DNA from: Pseudomonadota bacterium
Lineage (GTDB): Bacteria > Desulfobacterota > Desulfobacteria > Desulfobacterales > Desulfobacteraceae
NCBI GenBank assembly: GCA_018816605.1
Contig: JAHIVS010000659.1
Span: forward strand, 1-20,008
Length of the DNA stretch: 20,008 nucleotides
Reading direction: 5' to 3'
The notes beneath the pieces are model-generated. The model ran no database searches and was not told the DNA's origin. It saw only the letters and a list, made by a program, of their open reading frames with translations. Shown one piece after another: positions 12,880-20,008 of this stretch. How positions within the stretch are numbered: position 1 is the stretch's first letter; the number at the start of each line of letters is the position of its first letter. The translations under genes were made by a program, and so were the position numbers.

Positions 12880-14727
12880 CTAGAATCCGGGAAGAGTGCC
12901 GAATCCCCGGAAAGTCCAGTATATACCGGTCATTAAAATCAACACAATATTGGCAATAAAGAAAAGGGGAATCCCTGCCCTGAGAAAATCTTTGGGCTCA
13001 AGATACCCGCTGGCATAAACAATGGCATTGGGCGGTGTGCCGATAATCAGGCAGAAGGCAAAAGAAGATGCCATTGCCGTCGACATGGCCATAAAGGGCA
13101 AAAATGTCGTACCGGAATGGACCAGGCCTGCCATGTTCAGGGTGATGGGACCGATGGCTGCCGCAGCAGGCCCGTCGGCCATCAGGTTTGTCAGAAGAGA
13201 GGTCATTCCGTTACAGATAACCAGTAACGGCAGACCCGATTCCATGCCAAAGGGGGCCAGAAATTCAATCACCGATCTTGCAAGCCAATAGGCGGCACCG
13301 GTGCTGTCCATTACCTTGCCGAAAATAATGGCCCCGGCATAGAGCCAGACCACACCCCAGTCTACCCTTTCCTGGTAATCCCGCCAATTGACAATACCGG
13401 CCAGCATATAGGCAATGGCACCGGCCACCGCCAGAACGCCGATCCCGATTCGGATGGGATAGATGCCCAAATCAAAAAAGGCTTTCTCCGTAAACCAGCC
13501 GAACAGCATGACGACAAAGATGACCAGGGCCATTATCTGCTGGCGGCTCCATCCCCCCATTTTATCAATTTCAAACCTTAATTGGTCCATGGCAGGGGCC
13601 AGAGAAACGATCTGGGGCTTAAATCTGAAATTGACCACAAACCAGGTAAGGGGAATCATGATGACCAGGAAGGGAAAACAATAGGTGATCCATTGTAAAT
13701 ACCCGATGTCCATTCCGAACATGTCATTGAGATAGGTGATCATGATGACGTTTCTGGCGCCGCCGGAAGGCGCGCCCGGTCCGCCGATATTACAGGCCAT
13801 GGCAATGGCGATCATAATCATCTTGGCAAGTTCCTTGTCCTCCGGGACCTCTTTGGTCAGGCTGTTCTGGTATAGGAGCATGCCGATGGGAAGAAACATG
13901 GCGGCCAGGGCATGGTCGGAGATAAAGGCAGCCAAAGGGGTGATGATCAGAAAAAAAATCAGGGTGATCCATTTGATATTGGGAACGGCCAGTTTTCTAA
14001 AGATGGCAAGGCAGACCCGCTTGTCCACACCGGTCTTGACAAAGGCGGCCGCAAACATCAATGATCCCATGATAAACCAGCAGGCATCGCTCCAGTAAAG
14101 CGCCGCCACTTCATTATAGGTCACAACTCCCGTGGTGACCAGAATCAGGCCCACGCAGAAGGAAACCAAAGGAAGGGGGATACACTCGGTCAGAAAACAC
14201 CCGACAACAAAAACGCCCATGGCAATGGCAACCTTTATGTTCCAGGCACCTTTGTCGGCTGCGGCCTTATCCTTTTCCGATAGTTCATCATACTTGAGAC
14301 CGTTTTTCCGCAATTCGGCTGCCTGCCGAAGGGTCTCCTCGAAACGTTCACTGGTTACAGATGTTTTTACAAACGCCTGAACCCTGTCAAAATTTATCTG
14401 ATCTGTATCAATCTTATAGGTTTTGCACCATTTCATGTCCCGCTTGAGAAACCGATCCTTGTTGAAGGCCCCGGTCTGCAGGCTCTGTTCCATCATTTTG
14501 GCTGCAACCATTTGCCATTGTTCCGCATCTGAACTGTTTTTATTGAAAAAGGCTTGGGTAAAATGGTTGATGACGGCCCTGGGTCCGACCCTGTATTCCG
14601 TACCCACATCTTTCATGCCATCCGGGGTTGGCATGAACAGGACGATAAAAAAAAGAACAACCGGATAAATCAAAATTTTCCAGTTCACATATTTATCATA
14701 TCCGGTTGCTTGTTTGGTTTTCTGCAT
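12880..14727 (-). CDS. DASS/SLC13-family anion transporter with large N-terminal insertion
   Basis: The 615-residue protein is an ion-transporter-superfamily (DASS) carrier with about 12 membrane segments, two related halves and the paired motifs GGPGAPSGGARN (about 315-326) and IIGTPPNAIV (561-570). Family members import dicarboxylates, citrate or sulfate with sodium. Two features stand out. Between the first helix (16-32) and the next (165-182) lies a polar insertion of about 130 residues, mostly charged and probably external. The substrate-binding SNT motifs are replaced by SDH (270-272) in half 1 and ADG (517-519) in half 2. The substrate therefore cannot be read from the usual signature. 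The ATG at 14727 follows AGGAGTCAAAAAAA. It lies 27 bases after the receiver gene and before the 53-aa protein. Confidence 0.88.
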   Translation of the reverse strand: MQKTKQATGYDKYVNWKILIYPVVLFFIVLFMPTPDGMKDVGTEYRVGPRAVINHFTQAFFNKNSSDAEQWQMVAAKMMEQSLQTGAFNKDRFLKRDMKWCKTYKIDTDQINFDRVQAFVKTSVTSERFEETLRQAAELRKNGLKYDELSEKDKAAADKGAWNIKVAIAMGVFVVGCFLTECIPLPLVSFCVGLILVTTGVVTYNEVAALYWSDACWFIMGSLMFAAAFVKTGVDKRVCLAIFRKLAVPNIKWITLIFFLIITPLAAFISDHALAAMFLPIGMLLYQNSLTKEVPEDKELAKMIMIAIAMACNIGGPGAPSGGARNVIMITYLNDMFGMDIGYLQWITYCFPFLVIMIPLTWFVVNFRFKPQIVSLAPAMDQLRFEIDKMGGWSRQQIMALVIFVVMLFGWFTEKAFFDLGIYPIRIGIGVLAVAGAIAYMLAGIVNWRDYQERVDWGVVWLYAGAIIFGKVMDSTGAAYWLARSVIEFLAPFGMESGLPLLVICNGMTSLLTNLMADGPAAAAIGPITLNMAGLVHSGTTFLPFMAMSTAMASSFAFCLIIGTPPNAIVYASGYLEPKDFLRAGIPLFFIANIVLILMTGIYWTFRGFGTLPGF

Positions 14728-14754
14728 TTTTTTTGACTCCTATCCCAATTACGA

Positions 14755-15207
14755 TTATTCGTTATCATCTTTGAGAATTTCCCGGGGAGATCTCATGAAT
14801 TTTTTTGACTGGGCAATCCTGATTTTTTCCTCAAGACGTTGCCGCTTCTCGAATGCTTCCCTGGCTTTTTCCAAAATCTCATCAATATCGGCAGGTTTCA
14901 TAAGATAATCGCAGGCACCGGATTTCAATCCGTCAATGGCCGAATCCACAGTGGCATGACCGGTCAGCATGATCACTTCCACCAGCGGATAAAGGGTCTT
15001 GATTGCCTTTAATGTTTCATTGCCGTCCATCTCGGGCATTTTAACATCCAGGATGACCACATGGATATTCTTGGATTTCAGTTTTTCAAGTGCCTCTTTT
15101 CCGCTCAGTGCGGTTAAAACCTCAACGCCTTTTTTCTCAATCAGTTTTTGGGTAGTTTGAAGATATCGTTCCTCATCATCCACCAGCATCATTCTCATTT
15201 TTTCCAT
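14755..15207 (-). CDS. Single-domain response regulator (CheY-like)
   Basis: The 150-residue protein is one receiver domain: acidic pair DD at 10-11, phospho-acceptor Asp54 in VVILDVKMPEMDGNETL, Thr in MLTGHATVDSA and Lys in YLMKPADI. A charged helical tail (EKAREAFEKRQRLEEKIRIAQSKK) follows, which looks coiled-coil-like. It resembles the receiver of the RR-CBS protein at 11174 (both have ILDxKMPxMDGxETLK), suggesting a common origin. It lacks an output domain, so it probably acts through protein contact or phosphotransfer. AAGGAG lies 6 bases before the ATG. It follows the kinase gene by 19 bases and is its likely partner. Confidence 0.93.
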   Translation of the reverse strand: MEKMRMMLVDDEERYLQTTQKLIEKKGVEVLTALSGKEALEKLKSKNIHVVILDVKMPEMDGNETLKAIKTLYPLVEVIMLTGHATVDSAIDGLKSGACDYLMKPADIDEILEKAREAFEKRQRLEEKIRIAQSKKFMRSPREILKDDNE

Positions 15208-15226
15208 GGTATCTCCTTTCTTGTTT

Positions 15227-16939
15227 TCATTGGTGTATTGCCGGCAAGGTCACGACAAAACAGGTGCCGACATTTTGTTCACTGGTTACTTCCATTGTCC
15301 CGCCAAAACTTTTTATAATCCCGTAGCACACGGAAAGCCCGAGCCCTGTCCCTTTGCCAACCGGTTTTGTGGTAAAAAAGGGGGAAAAAATCTTTTCAAT
15401 ATTTTCAGGGCTTATGCCTTTTCCATTGTCTGTTATTTTAATCGCCAGAAAATTTTCATCCTTATGGCATGCTTCAATTTTGAGTACTCCCCCGGATACC
15501 CCGTGCTGCTCCGCTATGGCGTCCATTGCATTGTTGAAAAGATTGAGCATCACCTGCTGAAACTGGGAGGGATTGCCCATGAACCCGGGAGTATCTTCTG
15601 AAATATTTTTTATAAATTTAATACCGCCGACCATGGCTTTTTTTTCAATCATCTGAACAATTTCCGGTATGATCCGGCAGGGGTCCAAGGGCTGCTGTTT
15701 TGTTTCGTTTTTCCGGCCGAACTTTAAAATGGCCTGGGTAATCTCTGCACATCGGTTTACTTGTAGTTTTATCTGGGCCAGCGAGTCCTTGATATCCACC
15801 ATATCCTCATTTTTCCCAGGGTCTAGGGTTTCGAATACCTCTTCCATAAGCGTTTCCACCAGGGCATGTTCGCTTTTAATTATCTGGAGAGGATTGTTTA
15901 TTTCATGGGCAAAACCGGCTGCCATCTCTCCGATTTCCGCCAACTGGGAGGCACGGATCAACTGGTGTCCGAGGGTTTCTTTCTCCCGGCCCAATTGCTG
16001 GATTTTTTTTAGAATACGTTCGGTCATAAAAACAGCCGCCATAAGAATGACCGTCCCGCCGATGAGCATGATGATCAGACTGATATACAAGGCCGAATAC
16101 AAGGAATCATAGGCATCCTTTTTTTCCTGCCTGACCACCAGAAGCCATTCTTTATTTTTAAGCCAGGTGGTGGCATACAAATAGGTATTGCCGGTAAAAT
16201 CGGATTTGACAAAGGCCTGAATACCGTTTTCCGGCACCGGAAAATCAGAGGCATCCGGATCTTTCTCAAGAATCTGAATCCCCCCCGAGCGTTTCAGGGT
16301 TTGTGCAATGCCGTTTTTGTTTAAAATATAGGCTTCCCCTGTTTTGCCGATTCTCACTTTTGATACCAGACCTTCAAAAAACAGGGTATCAATGGTTGCC
16401 CTGAGGGCCCAGCGGGCCTCTCCTGTTCCCTGTCTTACGGCAATCACAAAATGGGGAATATTTCTATACCCCAGAAAAATGTCACTGATATAATATCCTT
16501 TTTGCATCACTTCTTTGAACCAGTGCTCTTCCTGGTAATCTTTTCCTTTCAGCTGATACTGGCCCGAATAGCTCACATGGACCCCGTGGGAATCAAAAAG
16601 CCCCAGATCGACAAATGCATTGGAGCGCTTTTTCAGATTCTCGAATATCAGGTCAATGGATTCCTTTTCATTTATCTGCTCAAAATCAAATGTGTTGGTA
16701 ATAAGTTCAAGATCGGCTTTCCGCTCCATCAGAAAAGATTCGATCATATCGCGGTGGTCATTCACAATCCGCTTTAAGCTGCTGTTGGTATTGCTCTGGA
16801 GGGCAGTGGTGAAAAAGTAGAAACTGACGCCTATGGCCAACAGAAAAGGGATAAAAGGAAGGACAATCATGTTGTTAAGAATAGAGCGCTTTACCTGCTC
16901 TCCTTGTTCTTCTTGCCGGGAATCTTTCTTGTTCATCAT
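15227..16939 (-). CDS. Membrane sensor histidine kinase (Cache-type sensor, NtrB-like kinase core)
   Basis: The 570-residue protein has membrane helices at about 25-45 and 281-305 enclosing a 235-residue extracytoplasmic Cache-like sensor domain (with WALRATIDTLFFEGLV and GKTGEAYILNKNG). A linker helix leads to the HisKA phospho-acceptor His345 in GFAHEINNPLQI. The ATPase domain holds an N box (LFNNAMDAI), a G1 box (DNGKGI), FFTTKPVGKGTGLGL and a final GTxFxVxLP strand. It should autophosphorylate on small-molecule binding and pass phosphate to the receivers at 14755 and 11174. The frame is open back to 17005 (22 more codons), but GGAAGGA lies before the double ATG at 16939/16936, and the predicted transcription start (near 16990) lies inside that extension. 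It opens the operon; the sensed ligand may be the anion carried by the DASS transporter (inference). Confidence 0.93.
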   Translation of the reverse strand: MMNKKDSRQEEQGEQVKRSILNNMIVLPFIPFLLAIGVSFYFFTTALQSNTNSSLKRIVNDHRDMIESFLMERKADLELITNTFDFEQINEKESIDLIFENLKKRSNAFVDLGLFDSHGVHVSYSGQYQLKGKDYQEEHWFKEVMQKGYYISDIFLGYRNIPHFVIAVRQGTGEARWALRATIDTLFFEGLVSKVRIGKTGEAYILNKNGIAQTLKRSGGIQILEKDPDASDFPVPENGIQAFVKSDFTGNTYLYATTWLKNKEWLLVVRQEKKDAYDSLYSALYISLIIMLIGGTVILMAAVFMTERILKKIQQLGREKETLGHQLIRASQLAEIGEMAAGFAHEINNPLQIIKSEHALVETLMEEVFETLDPGKNEDMVDIKDSLAQIKLQVNRCAEITQAILKFGRKNETKQQPLDPCRIIPEIVQMIEKKAMVGGIKFIKNISEDTPGFMGNPSQFQQVMLNLFNNAMDAIAEQHGVSGGVLKIEACHKDENFLAIKITDNGKGISPENIEKIFSPFFTTKPVGKGTGLGLSVCYGIIKSFGGTMEVTSEQNVGTCFVVTLPAIHQ

Positions 16940-17000
16940 GATATTTTCATCCTTCCATTTTTTGCACCACACTGTCCGGAGACCCTGTGTGCTTTCCCAT

Positions 17001-17016
17001 AGCAACTATGATGCCT
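17001..17016 (-). promoter_or_regulatory. Sigma-54-type promoter of the sensor kinase-transporter operon
   Basis: The minus strand reads AGGCAT-CATAG-TTGCT, with GG and GC 10 bases apart and a perfect -12 box. The first base of the -24 box is A, not T. It lies about 50 bases before the ATG at 16939 and 95 bp from the enhancer-like element at 17111. Confidence 0.6.
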
Positions 17017-17110
17017 GACAAATATCTCCACAATAATAAAACACAACACACTGAAATTATGATTTATTATTGAAATAAAAGAATAGAACAAAATAAAATT
17101 TTTCTGGTAT

Positions 17111-17133
17111 GTGTCAGCTTCTTTTTCAATTTG
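17111..17133 (+). promoter_or_regulatory. Putative enhancer (UAS), copy 4
   Basis: The plus strand starts GTGTCAGCTTCTTTTT and ends CAATTTG, sharing 16 of 23 positions with the copy at 10629. The GTGTC half-site is intact. It lies 95 bp upstream of the sigma-54-type promoter of the kinase operon, in opposite orientation to copies 1 and 2 relative to transcription. Confidence 0.4.
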
Positions 17134-17369
17134 TAAAAAACCGGGAACAATCAGAAGAGCGGTCACAGGACCTTGTCTTATACGGATACAGCAGCAGCCT
17201 TAAAAAAAACAATTGATCATAACCGCTTTAAATTAAGCTTTCTTTCACAAAAAGTTGAGACTATACTTTAAAAAAAAAAGTGATTGTTTGCTGAAAAAAT
17301 GATATGAACACATGGGAATGGGGTGTTGCACCTCACAACTTCAGAACAACCCTATGGGAAGGAGATCTA

Positions 17370-17855
17370 ATGACTCTTGCAACTACGGCACGGCAGATGG
17401 CGTTTCTATTGGGCCTTGTAATAATGATCGTCTTTTCCGGCAATGGAATGGCCGCGTCTGCAGTGGACCTGTCCAAGGGGCAGAGCGTTTATGTTCCCAT
17501 TTATTCCCATATTTACCATGGAGACCATGAAAGGCCCTTTGAACTGACGGCAACCTTAAGCATCCGCAATACCGACCCCAAACATGCCATAACCCTTCTT
17601 TCAGCGGATTATTTCGATTCCAACGGCAACTTTTTAAGAAACTATGTTGAAAAGCCCATTCAATTAAAAAATCTAGCCTCAATGCGCTATATCATCAAAA
17701 GCACGGACACCAGCGGAGGGTCAGGGGCAAAATTTATTGTGAAATGGGAATCGGCTGTTTCGGTGGATCCGCCCTTGATCGAGGCAATCATGATCAGCAC
17801 AAGAAGCCAGCAGGGCATCTCTTTTATTTCCAGAGGCCAGGTCATAAACGACTAA
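17370..17855 (+). CDS. DUF3124 exported protein
   Basis: The 161-residue protein has a signal peptide: a hydrophobic stretch MAFLLGLVIMIVFSGNG followed by MAAS, with probable cleavage after the Ala-Ala at about 28-29. The mature part, VDLSKGQSVYVPIYSHIYHG ... LTATLSIRNTD ... ADYFDSNGNFLRNY ... FIVKWES, matches the DUF3124 family, an all-beta periplasmic domain of unknown role. AAGGAG lies 5 bases before the ATG at 17370, which fixes the start over the upstream ATG at 17304. It is 36 bases before the first DUF1538 gene and probably shares its transcript. It may serve as periplasmic partner of the membrane proteins (inference). Confidence 0.82.
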   Translation: MTLATTARQMAFLLGLVIMIVFSGNGMAASAVDLSKGQSVYVPIYSHIYHGDHERPFELTATLSIRNTDPKHAITLLSADYFDSNGNFLRNYVEKPIQLKNLASMRYIIKSTDTSGGSGAKFIVKWESAVSVDPPLIEAIMISTRSQQGISFISRGQVIND

Positions 17856-17891
17856 TTTCAATCCATCAATCTATAATTTTCAGAGTAAACA

Positions 17892-18626
17892 ATGATTTTT
17901 TCCATAATCTTGCAAAAATTAAAAAGCGCTGTCACCGATCTGCTGCCCATTATTCTGGTCATTGCTTTTTTCCAGATTCTTGTTTTAAAACAGCCCCTGC
18001 CGCAAATGGGAGAAGTTCTGTTTGGGGCACTTCTTGTGGTGGCAGGCCTGAGCCTTTTTGTCCAGGGACTGGAAATGGGATTGTTTCCCATTGGCGAATC
18101 CATGGCCCATGCCCTGGCAAAGAAAGGCAGTCTCTTCTGGCTCCTTGTCTTTGCCTTTGCCTTGGGGTTCTCCACCACCGTGGCAGAGCCGGCTCTGATC
18201 GCCGTTGCATGGGAGGCAGCAGAAATTGCCGGACAGGGAGGCTTGATCGATCCTGGCCAGGAATCTTTAAAACAATATGCCTTCGGACTTCGCATATCTG
18301 TGGCGTTTTCCGTGGGGCTTGCCATCCTTATCGGTGTTTTACGCATCCTTCGGGGCTGGCCCATTCATTATCTGATCATCGGCGGTTATGGGCTGGTCAT
18401 GCTCATGACCATCATTGCCCCCAAGGAGATTATCGGTATCGCCTATGATGCCGGAGGCGTAACAACCTCCACCATTACCGTTCCGCTTGTTGCAGCCCTG
18501 GGAGTAGGCCTGGCCTCTTCCATCAGAGGAAGAAGCCCCCTTGTGGACGGGTTTGGACTCATCGCCTTTGCCTCTCTTCTGCCCATGATCTTTGTCATGG
18601 GATACGGGCTTATCATTTTCAGCTAG
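17892..18626 (+). CDS. DUF1538 membrane protein, first of a tandem pair
   Basis: The 244-residue protein is strongly hydrophobic with about six membrane segments. It carries two family hallmarks, GFSTTVAEPALIAVA (92-106) and AYDAGGVTTSTITVPLVAALG (184-204). These sit in equivalent places in the two halves and look like an internal repeat (TTxAEP against TTSTxTVP), as in carriers with re-entrant loops. The ribosome site is weak (GAG six bases before ATG 17892). The family is uncharacterised; a transport role for a small solute or ion is inferred. The second copy follows after 20 bases and a P-II protein after that, so activity may be controlled by P-II. No function is assigned. Confidence 0.9.
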   Translation: MIFSIILQKLKSAVTDLLPIILVIAFFQILVLKQPLPQMGEVLFGALLVVAGLSLFVQGLEMGLFPIGESMAHALAKKGSLFWLLVFAFALGFSTTVAEPALIAVAWEAAEIAGQGGLIDPGQESLKQYAFGLRISVAFSVGLAILIGVLRILRGWPIHYLIIGGYGLVMLMTIIAPKEIIGIAYDAGGVTTSTITVPLVAALGVGLASSIRGRSPLVDGFGLIAFASLLPMIFVMGYGLIIFS

Positions 18627-18646
18627 GATTTAAGGAAACCGAATTC

Positions 18647-19432
18647 GTGGACTTCATATACTATTTTGGCAAAATCTTATTTGCCACCGGAAAAGATGTA
18701 CTGCCGATCCTCCTTCTGATTGTCGGTTTTCAGGTGCTGGTTCTGCGCCAGAAAATTCCCCATCTGCCCCGTCTCCTTGTCGGCGGCGTCTATGTTGTCT
18801 TTGGTCTTGCCCTGTTCCTGGCAGGGCTGGACAAAGCCTTGTTTCCCTTGGGAAATATAATGGCAACCCAGCTGTCTGATCCTGCCTTTCTTTATGGCCC
18901 GGGCATAATCGTCGACCAGGCAGACTGGAAGGCCTATGGCTGGATTTATGCGTTTGCGGCCATGATCGGCTTTGCCACCACCATTGCCGAGCCTTCTCTC
19001 ATGGCAGTGGCCTTTAAGGCCAACGAAGTTTCCGCCGGGACCATCAGCCAATGGGGTCTGAGGATCACGGTTGCCATTGGGGTTGCCTTCGGAATAAGCC
19101 TCGGCACCTTTCGCATTGTCACGGGTACTCCGCTCTATCTGTACATTCTGGCAGGCTATATGATTGTTATTGTCCAGACCCTGTTTGCCCCCAAAAGTAT
19201 CATTGCCCTGGCCTATGATTCGGGCGGGGTTACGACATCTACGGTCACCGTTCCTTTGGTGGCTGCCCTTGGCCTGGGACTTGCCGGAACCGTACCCGGG
19301 CGGAACCCGGCTCTGGACGGTTTTGGGCTTATTGCATTTGCCAGCCTTTTTCCGATTATCGCCGTCATGGGGTATGCCCAGCTAATGCAATGGTCCGGTC
19401 AACGAAAACTCAAATCAACGGAGAAAAAATAA
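18647..19432 (+). CDS. DUF1538 membrane protein, second of a tandem pair
   Basis: The 261-residue protein is a clear paralog of the preceding gene, with GFATTIAEPSLMAVA (108-122) and AYDSGGVTTSTVTVPLVAALG (189-209), and is rich in membrane segments. It differs by a longer loop (residues 73-98, including GPGIIVDQADWKAY) and a charged C-terminal tail (SGQRKLKSTEKK). It starts with GTG at 18647, with AAGGA ten bases upstream. Its stop overlaps the start of the P-II gene by one base (TAATG), so the two are translationally coupled. The two DUF1538 proteins probably form a heteromeric complex. Function is unknown; transport is likely from the membrane layout. Confidence 0.9.
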   Translation: MDFIYYFGKILFATGKDVLPILLLIVGFQVLVLRQKIPHLPRLLVGGVYVVFGLALFLAGLDKALFPLGNIMATQLSDPAFLYGPGIIVDQADWKAYGWIYAFAAMIGFATTIAEPSLMAVAFKANEVSAGTISQWGLRITVAIGVAFGISLGTFRIVTGTPLYLYILAGYMIVIVQTLFAPKSIIALAYDSGGVTTSTVTVPLVAALGLGLAGTVPGRNPALDGFGLIAFASLFPIIAVMGYAQLMQWSGQRKLKSTEKK

Positions 19433-19779
19433 TGCGCTTTAAACTCATTTTATCCACAGTGAAGGCAGATATCACTGACCGCGTTGTTGATGCAGCCAAG
19501 GCTGCAGGCGGTACCGGAGCGACCATCATCCCGGCCAGGGGAACTGGCAGCCATGAGGCCAAAACCTTTTTCGGCCTCACTCTGGAAGCACAGACCGACA
19601 TTGTCATGCTCCTTGTGGAGGAACACCTGGTTTCTCCAATTTTAGAGGCCATAAAAACAGCCGGTCAATTTCATAAACCAGGAACCGGAATTGCCTTTGT
19701 GTTGCCGGTTGAACATATTGTAGGCCTGGAAAGCCAGATGGAAAAATTTAAAGAAGAAGTTCGGAAAAGCTATTTTTAA
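19432..19779 (+). CDS. P-II-like signal protein
   Basis: The 115-residue protein has the P-II ferredoxin-like fold: FKLILSTVKADITDRVVDAAKAAGGTGATII, a T-loop region starting RGTGSHEAKTFFGL (36-49), LLVEEHLVSPILEAI, and a B-loop GQFHKPGTGIAFVLPVEHIVG. The family binds ATP/ADP and 2-oxoglutarate and controls transporters and enzymes. The loop is short and has Phe rather than the uridylylated Tyr51, so it is not a classical GlnB target of GlnD. GGAG lies 8 bases before the ATG; a longer frame from 19390 overlaps the preceding gene. Coupling with the DUF1538 gene suggests that it gates those membrane proteins. The ligand is unknown. Confidence 0.9.
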   Translation: MRFKLILSTVKADITDRVVDAAKAAGGTGATIIPARGTGSHEAKTFFGLTLEAQTDIVMLLVEEHLVSPILEAIKTAGQFHKPGTGIAFVLPVEHIVGLESQMEKFKEEVRKSYF

Positions 19780-19814
19780 ACCATAAAATATATTTCCATA
19801 GCAAGGAGAAACCT

Positions 19815-20008
19815 ATGAGACCTGACAATACCCCCATCATTCGGGTAAAAGATGTAATGCGCAAACAAATTTTGACGGTCGACGGCATGGCCACTGCCCG
19901 GGAGGCATCGGCCTTAATGCGATCTGAAAAAACCTCATCTCTTCTGGTTAAAAAACGGGATGCAAATGATGCCTGGGGCATACTGGTGGTCCAGGATTTC
20001 ATTAAAGG
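19815..20008 (+). CDS. CBS-domain protein, N-terminal part, cut by right edge
   Basis: The frame starts at ATG 19815 with AAGGAG six bases upstream and runs to the edge without a stop, giving 64 residues. It begins with PIIRVKDVMRKQILTVDGMATAREASALMRSEKTSS, a typical first half of a CBS domain, then LLVKKRDANDAWGILVVQDFIK, its second half. CBS pairs bind adenine nucleotides and often regulate linked transporters. It follows the P-II gene by 35 bases and belongs to the same operon. The rest of the protein, and any enzyme domain fused to it, is not visible. Confidence 0.88.
   Translation, partial: MRPDNTPIIRVKDVMRKQILTVDGMATAREASALMRSEKTSSLLVKKRDANDAWGILVVQDFIK

Larger units (their letters stand above)
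16940..17369. other. Divergent regulatory region
   Basis: This 430-bp AT-rich stretch separates the kinase operon (minus) from the DUF3124 operon (plus). It holds a sigma-54-type promoter for the kinase (17001-17016) and an enhancer-like element (17111-17133). No sigma-54 promoter was found for the plus-strand genes. The plus strand has a TATACT box at about 17261-17266 with no convincing -35. No small gene was supported. Confidence 0.5.

Noticed and set aside
16940..17005. 22-codon N-terminal extension of the sensor kinase
   Set aside because: It overlaps the predicted sigma-54 promoter and start, and the double ATG at 16939/16936 has its own ribosome site.
17304..17325. Sigma-54-like TGGGAA...TTGCA on the plus strand before DUF3124
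   Set aside because: The spacing between GG and GC is one to two bases too long; sigma-54 promoters do not tolerate this.
17304..17369. Longer start for the DUF3124 protein
   Set aside because: The extra 22 residues would precede a normal signal peptide, and the strong AAGGAG serves the ATG at 17370.

Overview
The window looks like a chromosomal segment of a strictly anaerobic deltaproteobacterium, probably a sulfate reducer of the Desulfobacteraceae/Desulfobacterota type. This is inferred from gene content: an ADP-forming acyl-CoA synthetase fused to an acetyltransferase, clustered Usp genes, Acu-type proteins, many sigma-54 type promoters, a DASS anion transporter and DUF1538/P-II genes. 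No rRNA, tRNA, CRISPR array or transposase was seen. The coding strand is mostly minus from 1 to 17,000 and plus from 17,370 to the end.

Layout. (1) 1-4754, minus: an operon reading usp (4754) > tandem-Usp (4254) > acyl-CoA synthetase/GNAT fusion (3250) > an unrecognised gene cut by the left edge. (2) 5088-7326, minus: usp > acuB-like CBS-CBS-ACT > usp > usp. (3) 7780-8349, plus: a PduO-type cobalamin adenosyltransferase, divergent from (2). (4) 8453-10180, minus: stand-alone CBM48 protein > cytidylate-kinase-like protein > AcuA-type acetyltransferase. (5) 10181-11173: a long, mostly non-coding stretch with regulatory signals and one doubtful small ORF. (6) 11174-16939, minus: sensor kinase > response regulator > DASS transporter > a 53-aa membrane protein > Yip1-like protein > response regulator/CBS protein, closed by a strong terminator. 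(7) 17370-20008, plus: DUF3124 lipo/exported protein > two tandem DUF1538 membrane proteins > P-II-like protein > CBS protein (cut by the right edge).

The most unusual feature is regulatory. Near-consensus sigma-54 (-24/-12) promoters (TGGYAY-N5-TTGCT or close) stand before units 1, 2, 3, 4 and 6. A related 23-bp element (GTGTC...TTTT...CA..TG, semi-palindromic) lies 95-105 bp upstream of the promoters of units 1, 2 and 6, exactly where an enhancer-binding protein would bind. A fourth copy lies in the long gap at 10629, and the copy at 7607 sits between two divergent promoters. This suggests one sigma-54 regulon tying together Usp proteins, acetate/acetyl-CoA chemistry and protein acetylation (AcuA, AcuB, synthetase-GNAT), cobalamin adenosylation, and a two-component/transporter unit. 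The activator itself is not in the window.

Functional theme (inference): energy- or adenylate-sensing domains (Usp, CBS, ACT, CBM48, P-II) recur in nearly every unit, together with two GNAT acetyltransferases of the kinds that acetylate acyl-CoA synthetases. The window reads as a starvation/energy-status locus rather than a classic metabolic pathway.
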